64,000 bases of DNA from Streptomyces griseosporeus (GCF_014656055.1 NZ_BNBR01000010.1:1-64000), one strand, 5' to 3'. Numbered from the stretch's first letter, positions 1-8,372 are shown. The notes: generated by a model from the sequence alone, not told the origin. Numbers and translations: made by a program.

Positions 1-1
1 G

Positions 2-67
2 GAGCAGGCCGCGTACATCGGTGTCGACGTCGACGGCCCGTACAAGCCCGACCACTACCGCTACTGA
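2..67 (+). CDS. ahcY: S-adenosylhomocysteine hydrolase, C-terminal end only
   Basis: Only the last 21 codons are in the window. They end in the tail KPDHYRY, which is the hallmark C-terminus of S-adenosylhomocysteine hydrolase; this segment contributes the Lys and Tyr that contact NAD+ of the neighbouring subunit. The enzyme splits S-adenosylhomocysteine to adenosine and homocysteine in the activated-methyl cycle. The gene begins upstream of the window. It is followed by a strong factor-independent terminator, so it is probably transcriptionally separate from the conservon downstream. The call rests on a short tail but a very characteristic one. Confidence 0.85.
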   Translation, partial: EQAAYIGVDVDGPYKPDHYRY

Positions 68-155
68 CCGGCCCACCCCACCCGACGACGAGAGCACCAC
101 GGTCTGACGGCCCCGGCCCGCCGGCACTCCCCTTGTTGCCCTCGCCGCCCTCGCT

Positions 156-195
156 GCCCCCGCACCGGACAGGTTCCGGCGCGGGGGCCTTTTTT
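156..195 (+). terminator. Rho-independent terminator after ahcY
   Basis: A 13-position stem (CCCCCGCACCGGA pairing with TCCGGCGCGGGGG, one A/C mismatch) closes a 5-nt loop and is followed by six T residues. This is the clearest intrinsic terminator in the window and separates ahcY from cvnA. Confidence 0.85.
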
Positions 196-364
196 GCGTG
201 CCCGCCGGCGGAAGAGTTCACTCAACTTTTCGCCCAGCGCGCCTCGTTGACGGTCGGTCACATGTTCCCCCAGTGATACGATCACCGCACTCGCGGCGCG
301 GGCGGACGCATGCGTTCCCGTGGTGGATTCCCCCAGCTGCCGTCAGTCGCCTGAAGAGAGTCTT

Positions 365-1573
365 ATGACGGAATACATACAGAACCCTGTGCTCTGGGCT
401 GTTGTCGTCGTCCTCGTCGCCGCCATCGCCGTCATCGTCCGCCAGCGCAAGTCGGCGCAGGCCCTGCGGCACGAGATCGACGGACTGCGCAGTCACTACT
501 CCGATCTGGAGAACCACTACGCGCAGTCCGTCGCAGCGGCCCAGGAGCAGGCCGAGGACGCCACCAAGACCGTGCTGAAGTCCGCCATGCGGACCCTGCA
601 GGGCCTCGCCGCCGAGCAGCAGCTCGTCGTGTCGCGGCTGCAGACCAAGTACGGCGACTCGACGATCCTCCAGGACCTGCTGGAGATCGACCACACGAAC
701 TCGCAGTTCGGGCGGCGGGCGCAGTCCATCGCCGTGCTGTGCGACGGGTGGCTCGGGCGGCACCGGGACGCCGCGTCCGTGTACGACGTGGTCAGGAGCG
801 CGCAGGGGCGGATCCGGCACTACCGGCGCGTGGAGATCCTGTCGCAGGTCGACTTCGGGATCACCAGCCGGGCCGTCGAACCCGTCGCGCTCGCCCTCGC
901 CGAGCTGCTCGACAACGCCACCAGCTACTCGAGCCCGGACAGCGTTGTCGAGATCAACATCCGTACCGTGCCCAAGGGCATCTGCATTGTCGTCGACGAC
1001 GCCGGCGTCGGGATGAACGACGAGGAGCGGGCGCGGGCCGAGAAGTTGCTGTCCAGCGAGCGGGTGTCCGGTGTGTCGGGCCTCGGCAACCCCCCGCAGT
1101 TCGGGTTCGCCGTGATCGGTGTGCTCGCCGAGCGGTTCGGCTTCGAGGTGTCCGTCGACTCGTCCTCCCCCTACGGAGGCGTGCGCGCGGTCGTCCTGCT
1201 GCCGCACGATCTGCTCACCGCCATGCCCGAGCAGAAGGTGCAGGCCCCTGCCGTGTCCGCTGCCGCCGTACCCCACCCTGCCGGACCCGAGCCGTCGCTC
1301 ACCGCGGCCACCACCGCCGACGGGCTGCCGCGCCGCCGCCGCAAGCGGCCGATGGCGATCGTCCCCGGAAGCGCCGGAGGCGCGGGAGGCACCGGAGGCG
1401 GCACCGCCGGGCGTGGCTCCGGCTCCCGCTCCGGGGCCGAGACCGCCGCGATCATGGGTGCCTTCCAGCGGGGCACGCAGTCCGGGCGGGCCGCGCACGA
1501 CGACCGCGCGGGCCGCACGGACCAGACGAGCGGCACCACCGGTGCCAGCAGTGAAGGACATGAGGTCTCGTGA
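365..1573 (+). CDS. cvnA: CvnA, sensor-kinase-like protein of a cvn conservon
   Basis: First gene of a conservon, a Streptomyces module compared with eukaryotic G-protein signalling; CvnA is the membrane-bound kinase-like sensor. The N-terminus has one transmembrane segment (about residues 8-28). A dimerisation/H-box-like stretch carries IDHTNSQFGRR, and a GHKL ATPase domain shows an N-box (ELLDNATSYS), G1 (DDAGVGMN) and a glycine-rich G2 (GLGNPPQFG). The C-terminal third is Ala/Gly/Arg-rich and probably disordered. The ATG at 365 is preferred because GAAGAGAG lies just upstream and the protein then starts right before the membrane segment; an upstream GTG at 320 gives an implausible extension. 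It overlaps cvnB by 4 bp. The sensed signal is unknown. Confidence 0.9.
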   Translation: MTEYIQNPVLWAVVVVLVAAIAVIVRQRKSAQALRHEIDGLRSHYSDLENHYAQSVAAAQEQAEDATKTVLKSAMRTLQGLAAEQQLVVSRLQTKYGDSTILQDLLEIDHTNSQFGRRAQSIAVLCDGWLGRHRDAASVYDVVRSAQGRIRHYRRVEILSQVDFGITSRAVEPVALALAELLDNATSYSSPDSVVEINIRTVPKGICIVVDDAGVGMNDEERARAEKLLSSERVSGVSGLGNPPQFGFAVIGVLAERFGFEVSVDSSSPYGGVRAVVLLPHDLLTAMPEQKVQAPAVSAAAVPHPAGPEPSLTAATTADGLPRRRRKRPMAIVPGSAGGAGGTGGGTAGRGSGSRSGAETAAIMGAFQRGTQSGRAAHDDRAGRTDQTSGTTGASSEGHEVS

Positions 1574-1971
1574 ACGACGATCTGTCATGGATGCTCGACA
1601 GCGCCCTGGAGATTCCCGGGGCCCTGCACGCGGTCCTGATCTCCGCCGACGGGCTGCTGATGGCCCGTACCAAGGACTTCGACAAGGACAACGCCGACCG
1701 GGTCGCCGCCGCGATGAGCGGGGTGCAGTCGCTCAGCCGTTCCCTGGGCTTCTTCTGCGAGGACCCGCGGCAGGCCTGGCGGCAGACCCTGGTGGAGTTC
1801 GACGGCGGCTGGGTCTTCCTGATCTCCGCCGGTGAGGGCGCCTACCTCGGCGTCTCCGCCAGCCCGGACGTCGACATGCAGGACATCACCTTCCGGATGC
1901 AGCAGCTGGTCGGCCAGCTCGGCAAGGCGCTCGCCGCGCCGCCGCGCGAGAACCTCGGCGCGCGCTCATGA
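1570..1971 (+). CDS. cvnB: CvnB, roadblock/LC7-domain protein
   Basis: A 133-residue roadblock/LC7 protein, the second conserved component of conservons. In other Streptomyces conservons this family binds the CvnD GTPase and the kinase-like CvnA at the membrane, acting like a GTPase-activating or scaffold subunit. The single domain fills the protein (GALHAVLISADGLLMA near the N-terminus, then GGWVFLISAGEGAYLGVSA). It starts with GTG overlapping the cvnA stop as GTGA, and its own stop overlaps the cvnC ATG, so A-B-C are translationally coupled. The assignment is firm by order and family; the biochemical role here is inferred. Confidence 0.9.
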   Translation: MNDDLSWMLDSALEIPGALHAVLISADGLLMARTKDFDKDNADRVAAAMSGVQSLSRSLGFFCEDPRQAWRQTLVEFDGGWVFLISAGEGAYLGVSASPDVDMQDITFRMQQLVGQLGKALAAPPRENLGARS

Positions 1972-2345
1972 CCGGGCCGGGGGAGTGGGAGCCCGAGGCC
2001 GCCGAGTTAGTACGGCCCTACGTCATCACCAAGGGCCGCGGCCTGCCCGACGAGGCGGAGCTGTCCCTGATCACGCTCGTCACGGCGGCACCCGAGGGAC
2101 CGCGGCGGCCCACCCGGCTGTCCCCCGAGGAACAGCGGCTGCTGGACATCTGCTCCGCCGGCTACCTGTCGGTCGCCGAGATCGCGGGGCACACCCGGCT
2201 GCCGCTGGGCGTGGTGAAGATCCTCCTCGCCGCGCTCACCGAGGGCGGCTACCTCATCACCCGCCCGCCCGTCGCCCGCGCCCCCCTCGCCGACCGGGAG
2301 ATCCTGGAGGAGGTACTGAATGGCCTTCGCGCCAAATTCGGTTGA
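1968..2345 (+). CDS. cvnC: CvnC, DUF742 protein with a TTA codon
   Basis: A 125-residue DUF742 protein, the third conservon component. It has a winged-helix-like core (ICSAGYLSVAEIAGHTRLPLG, here split: ICSAGYLSVAEIA then GHTRLPLG), which in this family may contribute to complex assembly rather than DNA binding. The ATG overlaps the cvnB stop (ATGA) and the 3' end overlaps the start of cvnD by 26 bp. Codon 14 (2007-2009) is TTA, a codon nearly absent from Streptomyces and read only by the bldA tRNA. The conservon may therefore be translationally limited to late growth. This TTA is seen directly; the dependence on bldA is inferred. Confidence 0.88.
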   Translation: MTGPGEWEPEAAELVRPYVITKGRGLPDEAELSLITLVTAAPEGPRRPTRLSPEEQRLLDICSAGYLSVAEIAGHTRLPLGVVKILLAALTEGGYLITRPPVARAPLADREILEEVLNGLRAKFG

Positions 2346-3033
2346 GCCGCCACACGCGGTCGAGCCGCCGCACGCGGTCGAGCCACCGCATGCGGTCGAG
2401 CCGGACACCGCCGGGGATCCGCCCGCTCCGCACGCCGGGCCGGGCACCTCGCCCCGGCTCGGCGCGCAGGCCTACGTCCGCGGCGGCGCCACCCAGACCG
2501 CCGTCAAGATCCTCGTCGTCGGACACTTCGCGGTGGGCAAGACCACCTTCATCGGCACGATCTCCGAGATCGAGCCGCTGTCCACCGAAGAGACCATGAC
2601 CCGGGCCGGCGAGGAGATCGACGACCTCAAGGGCGTCACGGGCAAGACCACCACCACGGTCGCCATGGACTTCGGCCGCCTCACCATCAGCGACCGGGTC
2701 GTCCTCTACCTCTTCGGCACGCCCGGCCAGCAGCGGTTCGTGCAGATGTGGGAGGACATGGCCCGCGGCGCGCTCGGCGCGCTGGTCCTCGTCGACCCCG
2801 AGCGGCTCGCGGACTCCTTCCAGGTCATCGACCTGATCGAGCAGTACAGCCTCGACTACGCCATCGCCGTCAACCACTTCGACGGCGCCCCGCTGCGCGA
2901 CGAGGCCGCCCTGCGCGAGGCCCTGGACCTGCTCGACGACACCCCCGTCGTCACCTGCGACGCCCGCGACGAGAAGTCGTCGGCCGCCGCCCTGACCACC
3001 CTGGTCCGCTACCTGCTGGACCGCGTCCGCTAG
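2320..3033 (+). CDS. cvnD: CvnD, Ras-like small GTPase of the conservon
   Basis: ATP/GTP-binding component of the conservon, 237 residues. The G1 P-loop is GHFAVGKTT, G3 is GTPGQQRF (the catalytic Gln region) and the G4-like motif is NHFDG. An unusual N-terminal tail of about 65 residues precedes the GTPase fold and contains three EPPHAV hexapeptide repeats followed by an EPD terminus to the array. The start ATG at 2320 has a strong GGAGGAGG ribosome site even though it overlaps cvnC by 26 bp. In S. coelicolor conservon 9 the equivalent protein exchanges guanine nucleotide in a membrane complex. It is followed after 82 bp by the P450 gene. Confidence 0.9.
   Translation: MAFAPNSVEPPHAVEPPHAVEPPHAVEPDTAGDPPAPHAGPGTSPRLGAQAYVRGGATQTAVKILVVGHFAVGKTTFIGTISEIEPLSTEETMTRAGEEIDDLKGVTGKTTTTVAMDFGRLTISDRVVLYLFGTPGQQRFVQMWEDMARGALGALVLVDPERLADSFQVIDLIEQYSLDYAIAVNHFDGAPLRDEAALREALDLLDDTPVVTCDARDEKSSAAALTTLVRYLLDRVR
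2344..2400 (+). repeat. 18-bp in-frame tandem repeat, three copies, encoding EPPHAV
   Basis: Three consecutive 18-nt units begin at 2344, 2362 and 2380 and differ from one another at one to three positions. Each encodes Glu-Pro-Pro-His-Ala-Val in the N-terminal tail of CvnD, while the first bases still lie in the end of cvnC. The unit length is a multiple of three, so copy-number change would preserve the frame. Confidence 0.9.
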
Positions 3034-3115
3034 GACACGCCCCAGAGGCCCCCAGGACGATCAGAGACACCCGAGGACGACGGTCCTCCGGCTCCCCCGA
3101 GAACTGAGAGCAGAC

Positions 3116-4468
3116 ATGGACGCTCACACCCCCGCCCCGGTCCCCCCGCCGGGGTGCCCGGCCCATGGTTCCGGCGGCCGGGTGCCGCTGTACGGGCCGG
3201 AGTTCGCGGCCGACCCGCAGGCGTACTACGCCTTCATGCGGCACTACGGCCCCACCGCCCCCGTGGAGATCGCCCCCGGCGTCGAGGCGACCCTGGTCAC
3301 CGACTACCAGGCCGCGCTCCAGCTCCTGCAGGACTCCGGCACCTTCCGCAAGGACGCCCGCCGCTGGCGCGACTTCAACGAGGGTCGCATCCCCGCCGAC
3401 AGCCCGGTCGCGCCTGTGCTCGCCTACCGGCCGAACTGCATGTTCGCCGACGGCGCCGAGCACCTCAGGCTGCGTCAGGCCGTCACCGACAGCATGGCCC
3501 GCGTCGACTCGCGCCGCCTCAGCCACACCGCCGAGCAGGTCTCCGACTACCTCATCGAGCAGTTCGCCGCCCGCGGCTCGGCCGACCTGCTCGGCGACTA
3601 CGCCAAGCAGCTGCCGCTGTTCGTCTTCAACGAACTCTTCGGCTGCCCCGCCGACATCGGCGACCGGGTGCTGTTCGGCATCTCCGGGATGTTCGACGGT
3701 GTCAACGCCGAGAAGGCCATGGGCGTGATGTTCGGCGCCCTCGGCGAACTCGTCGCGCAGAAGCGGGCCCGGCCCGGCGAGGACGTTACGTCCTGGCTGA
3801 TGGCCCATCAGGCACGCCTCACCGATGAGGAGATGGTCCACCAGCTGGCCCTGCTGATGGTGGCCGGCAACGAACCGCTGCGGAACCTCATCGGCAACAC
3901 CCTGCACCGGCTGCTCACCCACGACGCGTACGCCCACCGCGGCGGACTCATCGACGAGGCGCTCGACGACACGCTGTGGGAGAACCCGCCCATGCAGAAC
4001 CTCGCCGCGCACTACCCGGCCGCCGACATGGAGTTCGCCGGGACCAAGCTCCAGGCCGGCGACCTGGTCCTGGTGAGCTTCGCCGCCGCCAACACGGGCC
4101 CCACGCTCACCGCTGCCCGGCAAGCCGGCAGCAACCGCGCCCACCTCGCGTGGAGCGCCGGCCCGCACGCCTGCCCCTCCAAGGATCCCGCCCGGCAGAT
4201 CACCGTCACCGCGGTCGAGAACCTGCTCAACCGGCTCCCGGACGTCGAACTCGCCGTCCCCGAGGACACCCTGGCCTGGCGCCCCGGCCCCTTCAACCGC
4301 GGCCTGACCACCCTGCCGGCCCGGTTCACCCCGGTGGAGTCCGTCCGCCGCGCGGCCCCCGAGCCGCGTCCGGCGGCGCCCGCGCACCCCGGCCCGGCCC
4401 CGGCCGCCGCCCGCAAGGGCGAACGCGGCGGCCTGTGGAGCCAGTTCCTGAACTGGCTCATCAAGTGA
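3116..4468 (+). CDS. cvnE: Conservon cytochrome P450, CYP157-like, lacking the ExxR motif
   Basis: A 450-residue P450 in the cvnE position. The haem-binding loop is present (WSAGPHACPS, Cys353 as thiolate ligand). The K-helix where all ordinary P450s have ExxR instead reads DDTLW (residues 284-288), and the I-helix motif is AGNEP (250-254) without the usual catalytic Thr. Loss of ExxR with an xxxLW replacement is the known peculiarity of the CYP157 family, which in S. coelicolor is conservon-linked. The C-terminus after residue 410 is a Pro/Ala linker ending in LWSQFLNWLIK, a possible amphipathic membrane helix. The start has only a weak GAGAG site. Whether it is a catalyst or a haem sensor in the signalling complex is open. 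Confidence 0.88.
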   Translation: MDAHTPAPVPPPGCPAHGSGGRVPLYGPEFAADPQAYYAFMRHYGPTAPVEIAPGVEATLVTDYQAALQLLQDSGTFRKDARRWRDFNEGRIPADSPVAPVLAYRPNCMFADGAEHLRLRQAVTDSMARVDSRRLSHTAEQVSDYLIEQFAARGSADLLGDYAKQLPLFVFNELFGCPADIGDRVLFGISGMFDGVNAEKAMGVMFGALGELVAQKRARPGEDVTSWLMAHQARLTDEEMVHQLALLMVAGNEPLRNLIGNTLHRLLTHDAYAHRGGLIDEALDDTLWENPPMQNLAAHYPAADMEFAGTKLQAGDLVLVSFAAANTGPTLTAARQAGSNRAHLAWSAGPHACPSKDPARQITVTAVENLLNRLPDVELAVPEDTLAWRPGPFNRGLTTLPARFTPVESVRRAAPEPRPAAPAHPGPAPAAARKGERGGLWSQFLNWLIK

Positions 4469-4545
4469 GACGACCTGTCAAGTGATTCACACAACACCCA
4501 CCAACCCCCCTTGATCGCATGACGGTTCAATCACAGGGGTAGTCA

Positions 4546-4560
4546 GGAACGCGGCGTTCC
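4546..4560. promoter_or_regulatory. 15-bp perfect palindrome upstream of the prenyltransferase
   Basis: GGAACGC-G-GCGTTCC forms a perfect 7-1-7 inverted repeat 30 bp before the prenyltransferase start and 78 bp after the P450 stop. It is a reasonable operator candidate, since the 121-bp gap is the only break between the conservon and the biosynthetic gene. No cognate regulator is obvious. Confidence 0.4.
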
Positions 4561-4589
4561 GTGTTGCTGACGAGGCAAGGGAGGGTGTC

Positions 4590-5843
4590 GTGGACCACAT
4601 ATCCGCGTACTCCACTACCAGACCGCACCCCTGGCACCCCCCGATACCCGCCCCCGCAGGCGGGTATCTTCATGCGGGCCCCGAGACGTCCGGCATCGCA
4701 GACCACATCGGGAACCCAGGCACCCTGGGCTCGCTCACCGCCGGTCAGCTGCGGCGGCTGTGCGCCGTCGCGGGACTGGGCCCGGCCGCCGCCGACGGCT
4801 ACGCCCGTACCCTCGTCGGGGCGCTGGGCCCGGTCGCCGACCGCCCGCTGGACCTGCCGCCGGTCACCCCGACGTTCCTCTCCGACGACCACACCCCGGT
4901 GGAGTACTCCCTCTCCTTCACCCCGGGCGCGGCCCCCGCTCTGCGCGTGCTGCTGGAACCGGGCTGCGGCGCAGGCAGCCTGGCTCGCAGCGGTCGCGCG
5001 GGACTCGCGGCCGTCCGGGAGATGGCTCGGCGCTGGAACTTCTCCACCGCCGTGCTCGACGAGCTGGAGGACCTCTTCCTGCCGCCCGCGCCCGAGGGTC
5101 CGCTCGCCCTGTGGTGCGCGCTGGAGCTGCGGCCCGGCGGCGTACCGAAGGTGAAGGTCTACCTCAATCCGGCGGCCCGGGGCGCGGGCCGCGCCGCCGC
5201 GACCGTGCGGGAGGCCCTGCGGCGGCTCGGTCACCGGCGGGCGTTCGACGCGCTGCCTGCGGCCGACGGACATCTGTTCTTCGCGCTGGACCTCGGCGAC
5301 TGGGACGAACCCCGGCTCAAGGTCTACCTCGCCCACCAGGACCTGACCGCCCGTGCGGCGGGCGGGCTGAGCCGGATGGACCCCGGCCCCGGTGAGGCGG
5401 AGATCCGCGCGTTCTTCCACCTGGCCACCGGCACCGGCACCGGTCCCGACCTCGGTGCCGGCACGGTCGGCGGAACCGGCGCCGTACGGCTCGACCGGCG
5501 GCCCGGCCAGTCCTGCCACGCCTTCACCGAGACCGCGAGCGGCCGGCCGAGCGGCTTCACCCTCTACATCCCGGTACGGGACTACGCCCGCGACGACGAG
5601 GAGGCGCTGGCACGGGCGGAGGCCGTCCTGGACCGCTACGGCATGGACCCCGTTCCGCTGCTCGCCGCCGTGCCGGCCCTCACCGCCCGCCGCCCGGCGG
5701 ACGGCGTCGGGCTCGTCGCCTACCTCGGCCTTGCCCACCAGCAGGGCCGCCCGCCGCGCGTGACCGTCTACCTGTCGGCGGAGGCCTACGCGGTCCGGCC
5801 GCCCGCGGGCACGCCCACCGCCTGTCCCGAACCCGTGTCCTGA
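4590..5843 (+). CDS. DMATS-type aromatic (indole) prenyltransferase
   Basis: A 417-residue soluble prenyltransferase of the ABBA-fold DMATS family, which transfers a dimethylallyl group to aromatic rings, usually tryptophan or an indole. The family pattern of repeated beta strands is visible (VEYSLSFTPG, VKVYLNPAARG, LKVYLAHQDLT, GFTLYIPVRDYA, VTVYLSAEAY), each with the xVYL/xLYIP strand that lines the barrel and carries Lys/Tyr residues binding the diphosphate. The start GTG has GGGAGGG 4 nt upstream. The neighbourhood (P450, flavin monooxygenase) resembles the S. coelicolor IptA locus, where a tryptophan C5-prenyltransferase sits beside a flavin monooxygenase and makes a prenylated indole nitrile. 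Family call is firm; substrate is inferred. Confidence 0.85.
   Translation: MDHISAYSTTRPHPWHPPIPAPAGGYLHAGPETSGIADHIGNPGTLGSLTAGQLRRLCAVAGLGPAAADGYARTLVGALGPVADRPLDLPPVTPTFLSDDHTPVEYSLSFTPGAAPALRVLLEPGCGAGSLARSGRAGLAAVREMARRWNFSTAVLDELEDLFLPPAPEGPLALWCALELRPGGVPKVKVYLNPAARGAGRAAATVREALRRLGHRRAFDALPAADGHLFFALDLGDWDEPRLKVYLAHQDLTARAAGGLSRMDPGPGEAEIRAFFHLATGTGTGPDLGAGTVGGTGAVRLDRRPGQSCHAFTETASGRPSGFTLYIPVRDYARDDEEALARAEAVLDRYGMDPVPLLAAVPALTARRPADGVGLVAYLGLAHQQGRPPRVTVYLSAEAYAVRPPAGTPTACPEPVS
4643..4668 (+). other. Perfect 10-bp hairpin near the 5' end of the prenyltransferase coding region
   Basis: GATACCCGCC and GGCGGGTATC flank a 6-nt loop, 53 nt into the predicted coding region. In the mRNA this would be a very stable structure right after the initiation site and could limit translation or act as an attenuator. 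Confidence 0.6.
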
Positions 5844-5878
5844 GCCGCGCCCCGAACCGGTGTTCTGGGCCGCCGCGC

Positions 5879-5901
5879 GGCTCCCGGTGGGACCGGGAGC
5901 C
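5879..5901. terminator. Hairpin between convergent prenyltransferase and monooxygenase genes
   Basis: A perfect 10-bp stem (GGCTCCCGGT with ACCGGGAGCC) with a GGG loop lies in the 72-bp gap between two converging genes. There is no T-run, as is common for high-GC actinomycete terminators, and the symmetry would serve both strands. Confidence 0.6.
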
Positions 5902-5915
5902 TCAGCGGCCGGGCC

Positions 5916-7217
5916 TCACGCGTCCTGCAACTCCCGCAGATACGCGCCGACGTCGACCTGGATCGACGTACCCTCCGTCCTGCCGTACCGCTCCTCGATC
6001 CCGCTGAGATACGCCGCTATCTCCTTGCGCATGACGTCCGCGGAGGGCAGGGACGCCTCCCCGGCGACGAGCCGCGCCACCCAGCGGGCCTGGGCCTCGA
6101 CGAGGCGGGTGATGGAGCCGTGCGGGCGGATCAGGCCGAGGAAGTACAGGCCGGGACGGTCCGGGGCGACGACACGGCGGTACAGCTCGACCGGGCCGCC
6201 GTCACCCGCCGGGCAGCCGGCCGGCAGGAACGGGAAGGACATGCGGAAGCCGGTGCAGTAGACCACCGCGTCGGCCTCCTCCGCGGTCCCGTCCGCGAAG
6301 AGGACCCGGCCGCCGTCGAAAGCCTCGATCGCGGGCTTGGGGACGACCGCGCCGTGCCGGATCCGGCTGAGGATCTCGTCGGAGATGGTCACGGCCGAGG
6401 AGAAGACGGGGTGGTCGGGCTCGGGCAGCCCGTAGTCTGACAGCCTGCCGCGCGCCACCAGCAGCGCCTTCTCCACCCAGGCGCGTTGCTCGGGGAAGGA
6501 CATCGCGGTGAACCACGGGGCGTCCGCGATCAGGTCCACGGGTATGCCGAAGAGCTGCTTGGGGATGATGTGCAGTCCCCGGCGCACCGACAGCAGGGTC
6601 CGCGCGGCGTGCCGCGACAGGTCCGCGGCGATGTCCACCGCGGAGGCGCCGAGCCCTACGACGACCACGCGCTGTCCGGCGAAGTCGGCGCCGTCCTGGT
6701 AGTCCATCGAGTGCAGGATCGTTCCGGCAGAGGTGTCGGCACCCGGCGGCAGCGGGTCGGGCAGGGCCGGTCGGGTGTTGTGTCCGGAGGCGACGATCAC
6801 GTGCTCGAAACTCCGCGTCCGCTGCGCGCCTTCGGCATCCCGGCTGACCACGGTCCATGAACCGTCCACTTGCTGACGTACCGTCAACACCTTGGTGCGC
6901 AGCTCGATCCGGTCCAGCAGCGTCGCCCACTCGGCGAACGACCGCAGGTAAGCGGCGACATCGCTGTGCCGTGGGTAGAGGGGCAGGGAATCCGGCATCG
7001 GAAAGTCGGTGTAACCCGTCAGCTGCCGGGCGCTGTTGAGATGCAGGGCCCGGTAGGCCGGGCCGCGCTCACCCGCTTCCGGCTGCCGCCAGATGCCGCC
7101 GACGTCCGGCGCCTTCTCCAGGCAGACCACGTCGACACCCCTCGCCTTGAGCGCGTGTGCGGCCGCCAGTCCGGACAGGCCTGCACCGATCACGCACACG
7201 CTCACGCCGCCCCCCAC
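5916..7217 (-). CDS. Flavin-dependent monooxygenase (class B FMO)
   Basis: A 433-residue two-dinucleotide-binding monooxygenase. The FAD-binding Rossmann motif is GAGLSGLAAA at the N-terminus, then WRQPEAG as in the FMO GGxWR-type segment (GGIWR), and the NADPH site is GLGASAVDIA near residue 180. Such enzymes use a C4a-hydroperoxyflavin to oxygenate N or S atoms or ketones. It converges on the prenyltransferase gene; in S. coelicolor a comparable monooxygenase next to IptA oxidises prenyl-tryptophan on the way to an indole-3-acetonitrile. The start is a GTG at 7217 or the GTG at 7205; the second leaves a tighter Rossmann N-terminus. Substrate is inferred from context only. Confidence 0.82.
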   Translation of the reverse strand: MGGGVSVCVIGAGLSGLAAAHALKARGVDVVCLEKAPDVGGIWRQPEAGERGPAYRALHLNSARQLTGYTDFPMPDSLPLYPRHSDVAAYLRSFAEWATLLDRIELRTKVLTVRQQVDGSWTVVSRDAEGAQRTRSFEHVIVASGHNTRPALPDPLPPGADTSAGTILHSMDYQDGADFAGQRVVVVGLGASAVDIAADLSRHAARTLLSVRRGLHIIPKQLFGIPVDLIADAPWFTAMSFPEQRAWVEKALLVARGRLSDYGLPEPDHPVFSSAVTISDEILSRIRHGAVVPKPAIEAFDGGRVLFADGTAEEADAVVYCTGFRMSFPFLPAGCPAGDGGPVELYRRVVAPDRPGLYFLGLIRPHGSITRLVEAQARWVARLVAGEASLPSADVMRKEIAAYLSGIEERYGRTEGTSIQVDVGAYLRELQDA

Positions 7218-7338
7218 ACTTCGAACACGGTTTCTCTATGCACGGCCATTGACTGCCCAACGCGCTCACGGCTCACACCGGCACCAGGGGCCACCGGCTG
7301 AGGCGTACGCCACGCCCGAGAAGGACAGTTGGGGCGTG

Positions 7339-7746
7339 CTACGACGCTTCGGGCGGCGCCGGCTGCGGGGGCGCCGTCGGCCCCAGGGTGCGCCGGGCCA
7401 CCCGGTCCAGATGCCGGGCGAAGACCTTGCGGGCGTCGGGGGTGAGGGTACGCAGCGCGATCAGGGCCGTGAACACCACGTCGCACAGCTCGGCCTGCAC
7501 GTCGTCCCAGCTGTGCGTGGTGCCCTTGCGCGGGTTCTGCCCGGTCGCGCCGATCACGGCCTGCGCGGTCTCGCCGACCTCCTCCGACAGCTTCAGCACG
7601 GCCAGCAGCAGTCCTTCCCGGCCGCCGATGGGCTGCCGTGCCTCCAGCGAGGCCCACAGGGCGTCGACGGTGTCCCACAGACCGGCTGCGGCGTCGGCTG
7701 CCGCTGGGGTGGTGGCGGTGGCATTGGCGGTGTCGTCGTGACTCAT
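7339..7746 (-). CDS. MazG-like nucleotide pyrophosphohydrolase
   Basis: A 135-residue all-alpha NTP pyrophosphohydrolase-like protein. The metal-binding motif is seen as KLSEEVGETAQ (ExxxE) followed about 35 residues later by ELCDVVF (ExxD), matching the MazG/dUTPase-like superfamily that hydrolyses NTPs to NMPs and diphosphate, often as house-cleaning or alarmone-related activity. The N-terminus is a low-complexity Ala/Thr segment. It lies 121 bp upstream of the monooxygenase on the same strand and 68 bp downstream of the DoxX gene, so the three may be co-transcribed, but no functional link is apparent. Confidence 0.8.
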   Translation of the reverse strand: MSHDDTANATATTPAAADAAAGLWDTVDALWASLEARQPIGGREGLLLAVLKLSEEVGETAQAVIGATGQNPRKGTTHSWDDVQAELCDVVFTALIALRTLTPDARKVFARHLDRVARRTLGPTAPPQPAPPEAS

Positions 7747-7814
7747 GCGGGGCAGCCTGCCACGAGCGGTCCAGTGGCCGGCCGGCTGCCGGCCCCCGGT
7801 CGCCCGTCCCCGGC

Positions 7815-8372
<558 letters not shown>

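Noticed and set aside
247..282. A TTGACG / TACGAT promoter for cvnA
   Set aside because: The spacing between the two hexamers is 24 bp, too long for an ordinary sigma-70 type promoter, and no better pairing was evident.
4527..5738. A 403-codon minus-strand frame opposite the prenyltransferase
   Set aside because: The plus strand has the DMATS strand pattern and a good ribosome site; the minus frame is compositionally a shadow.
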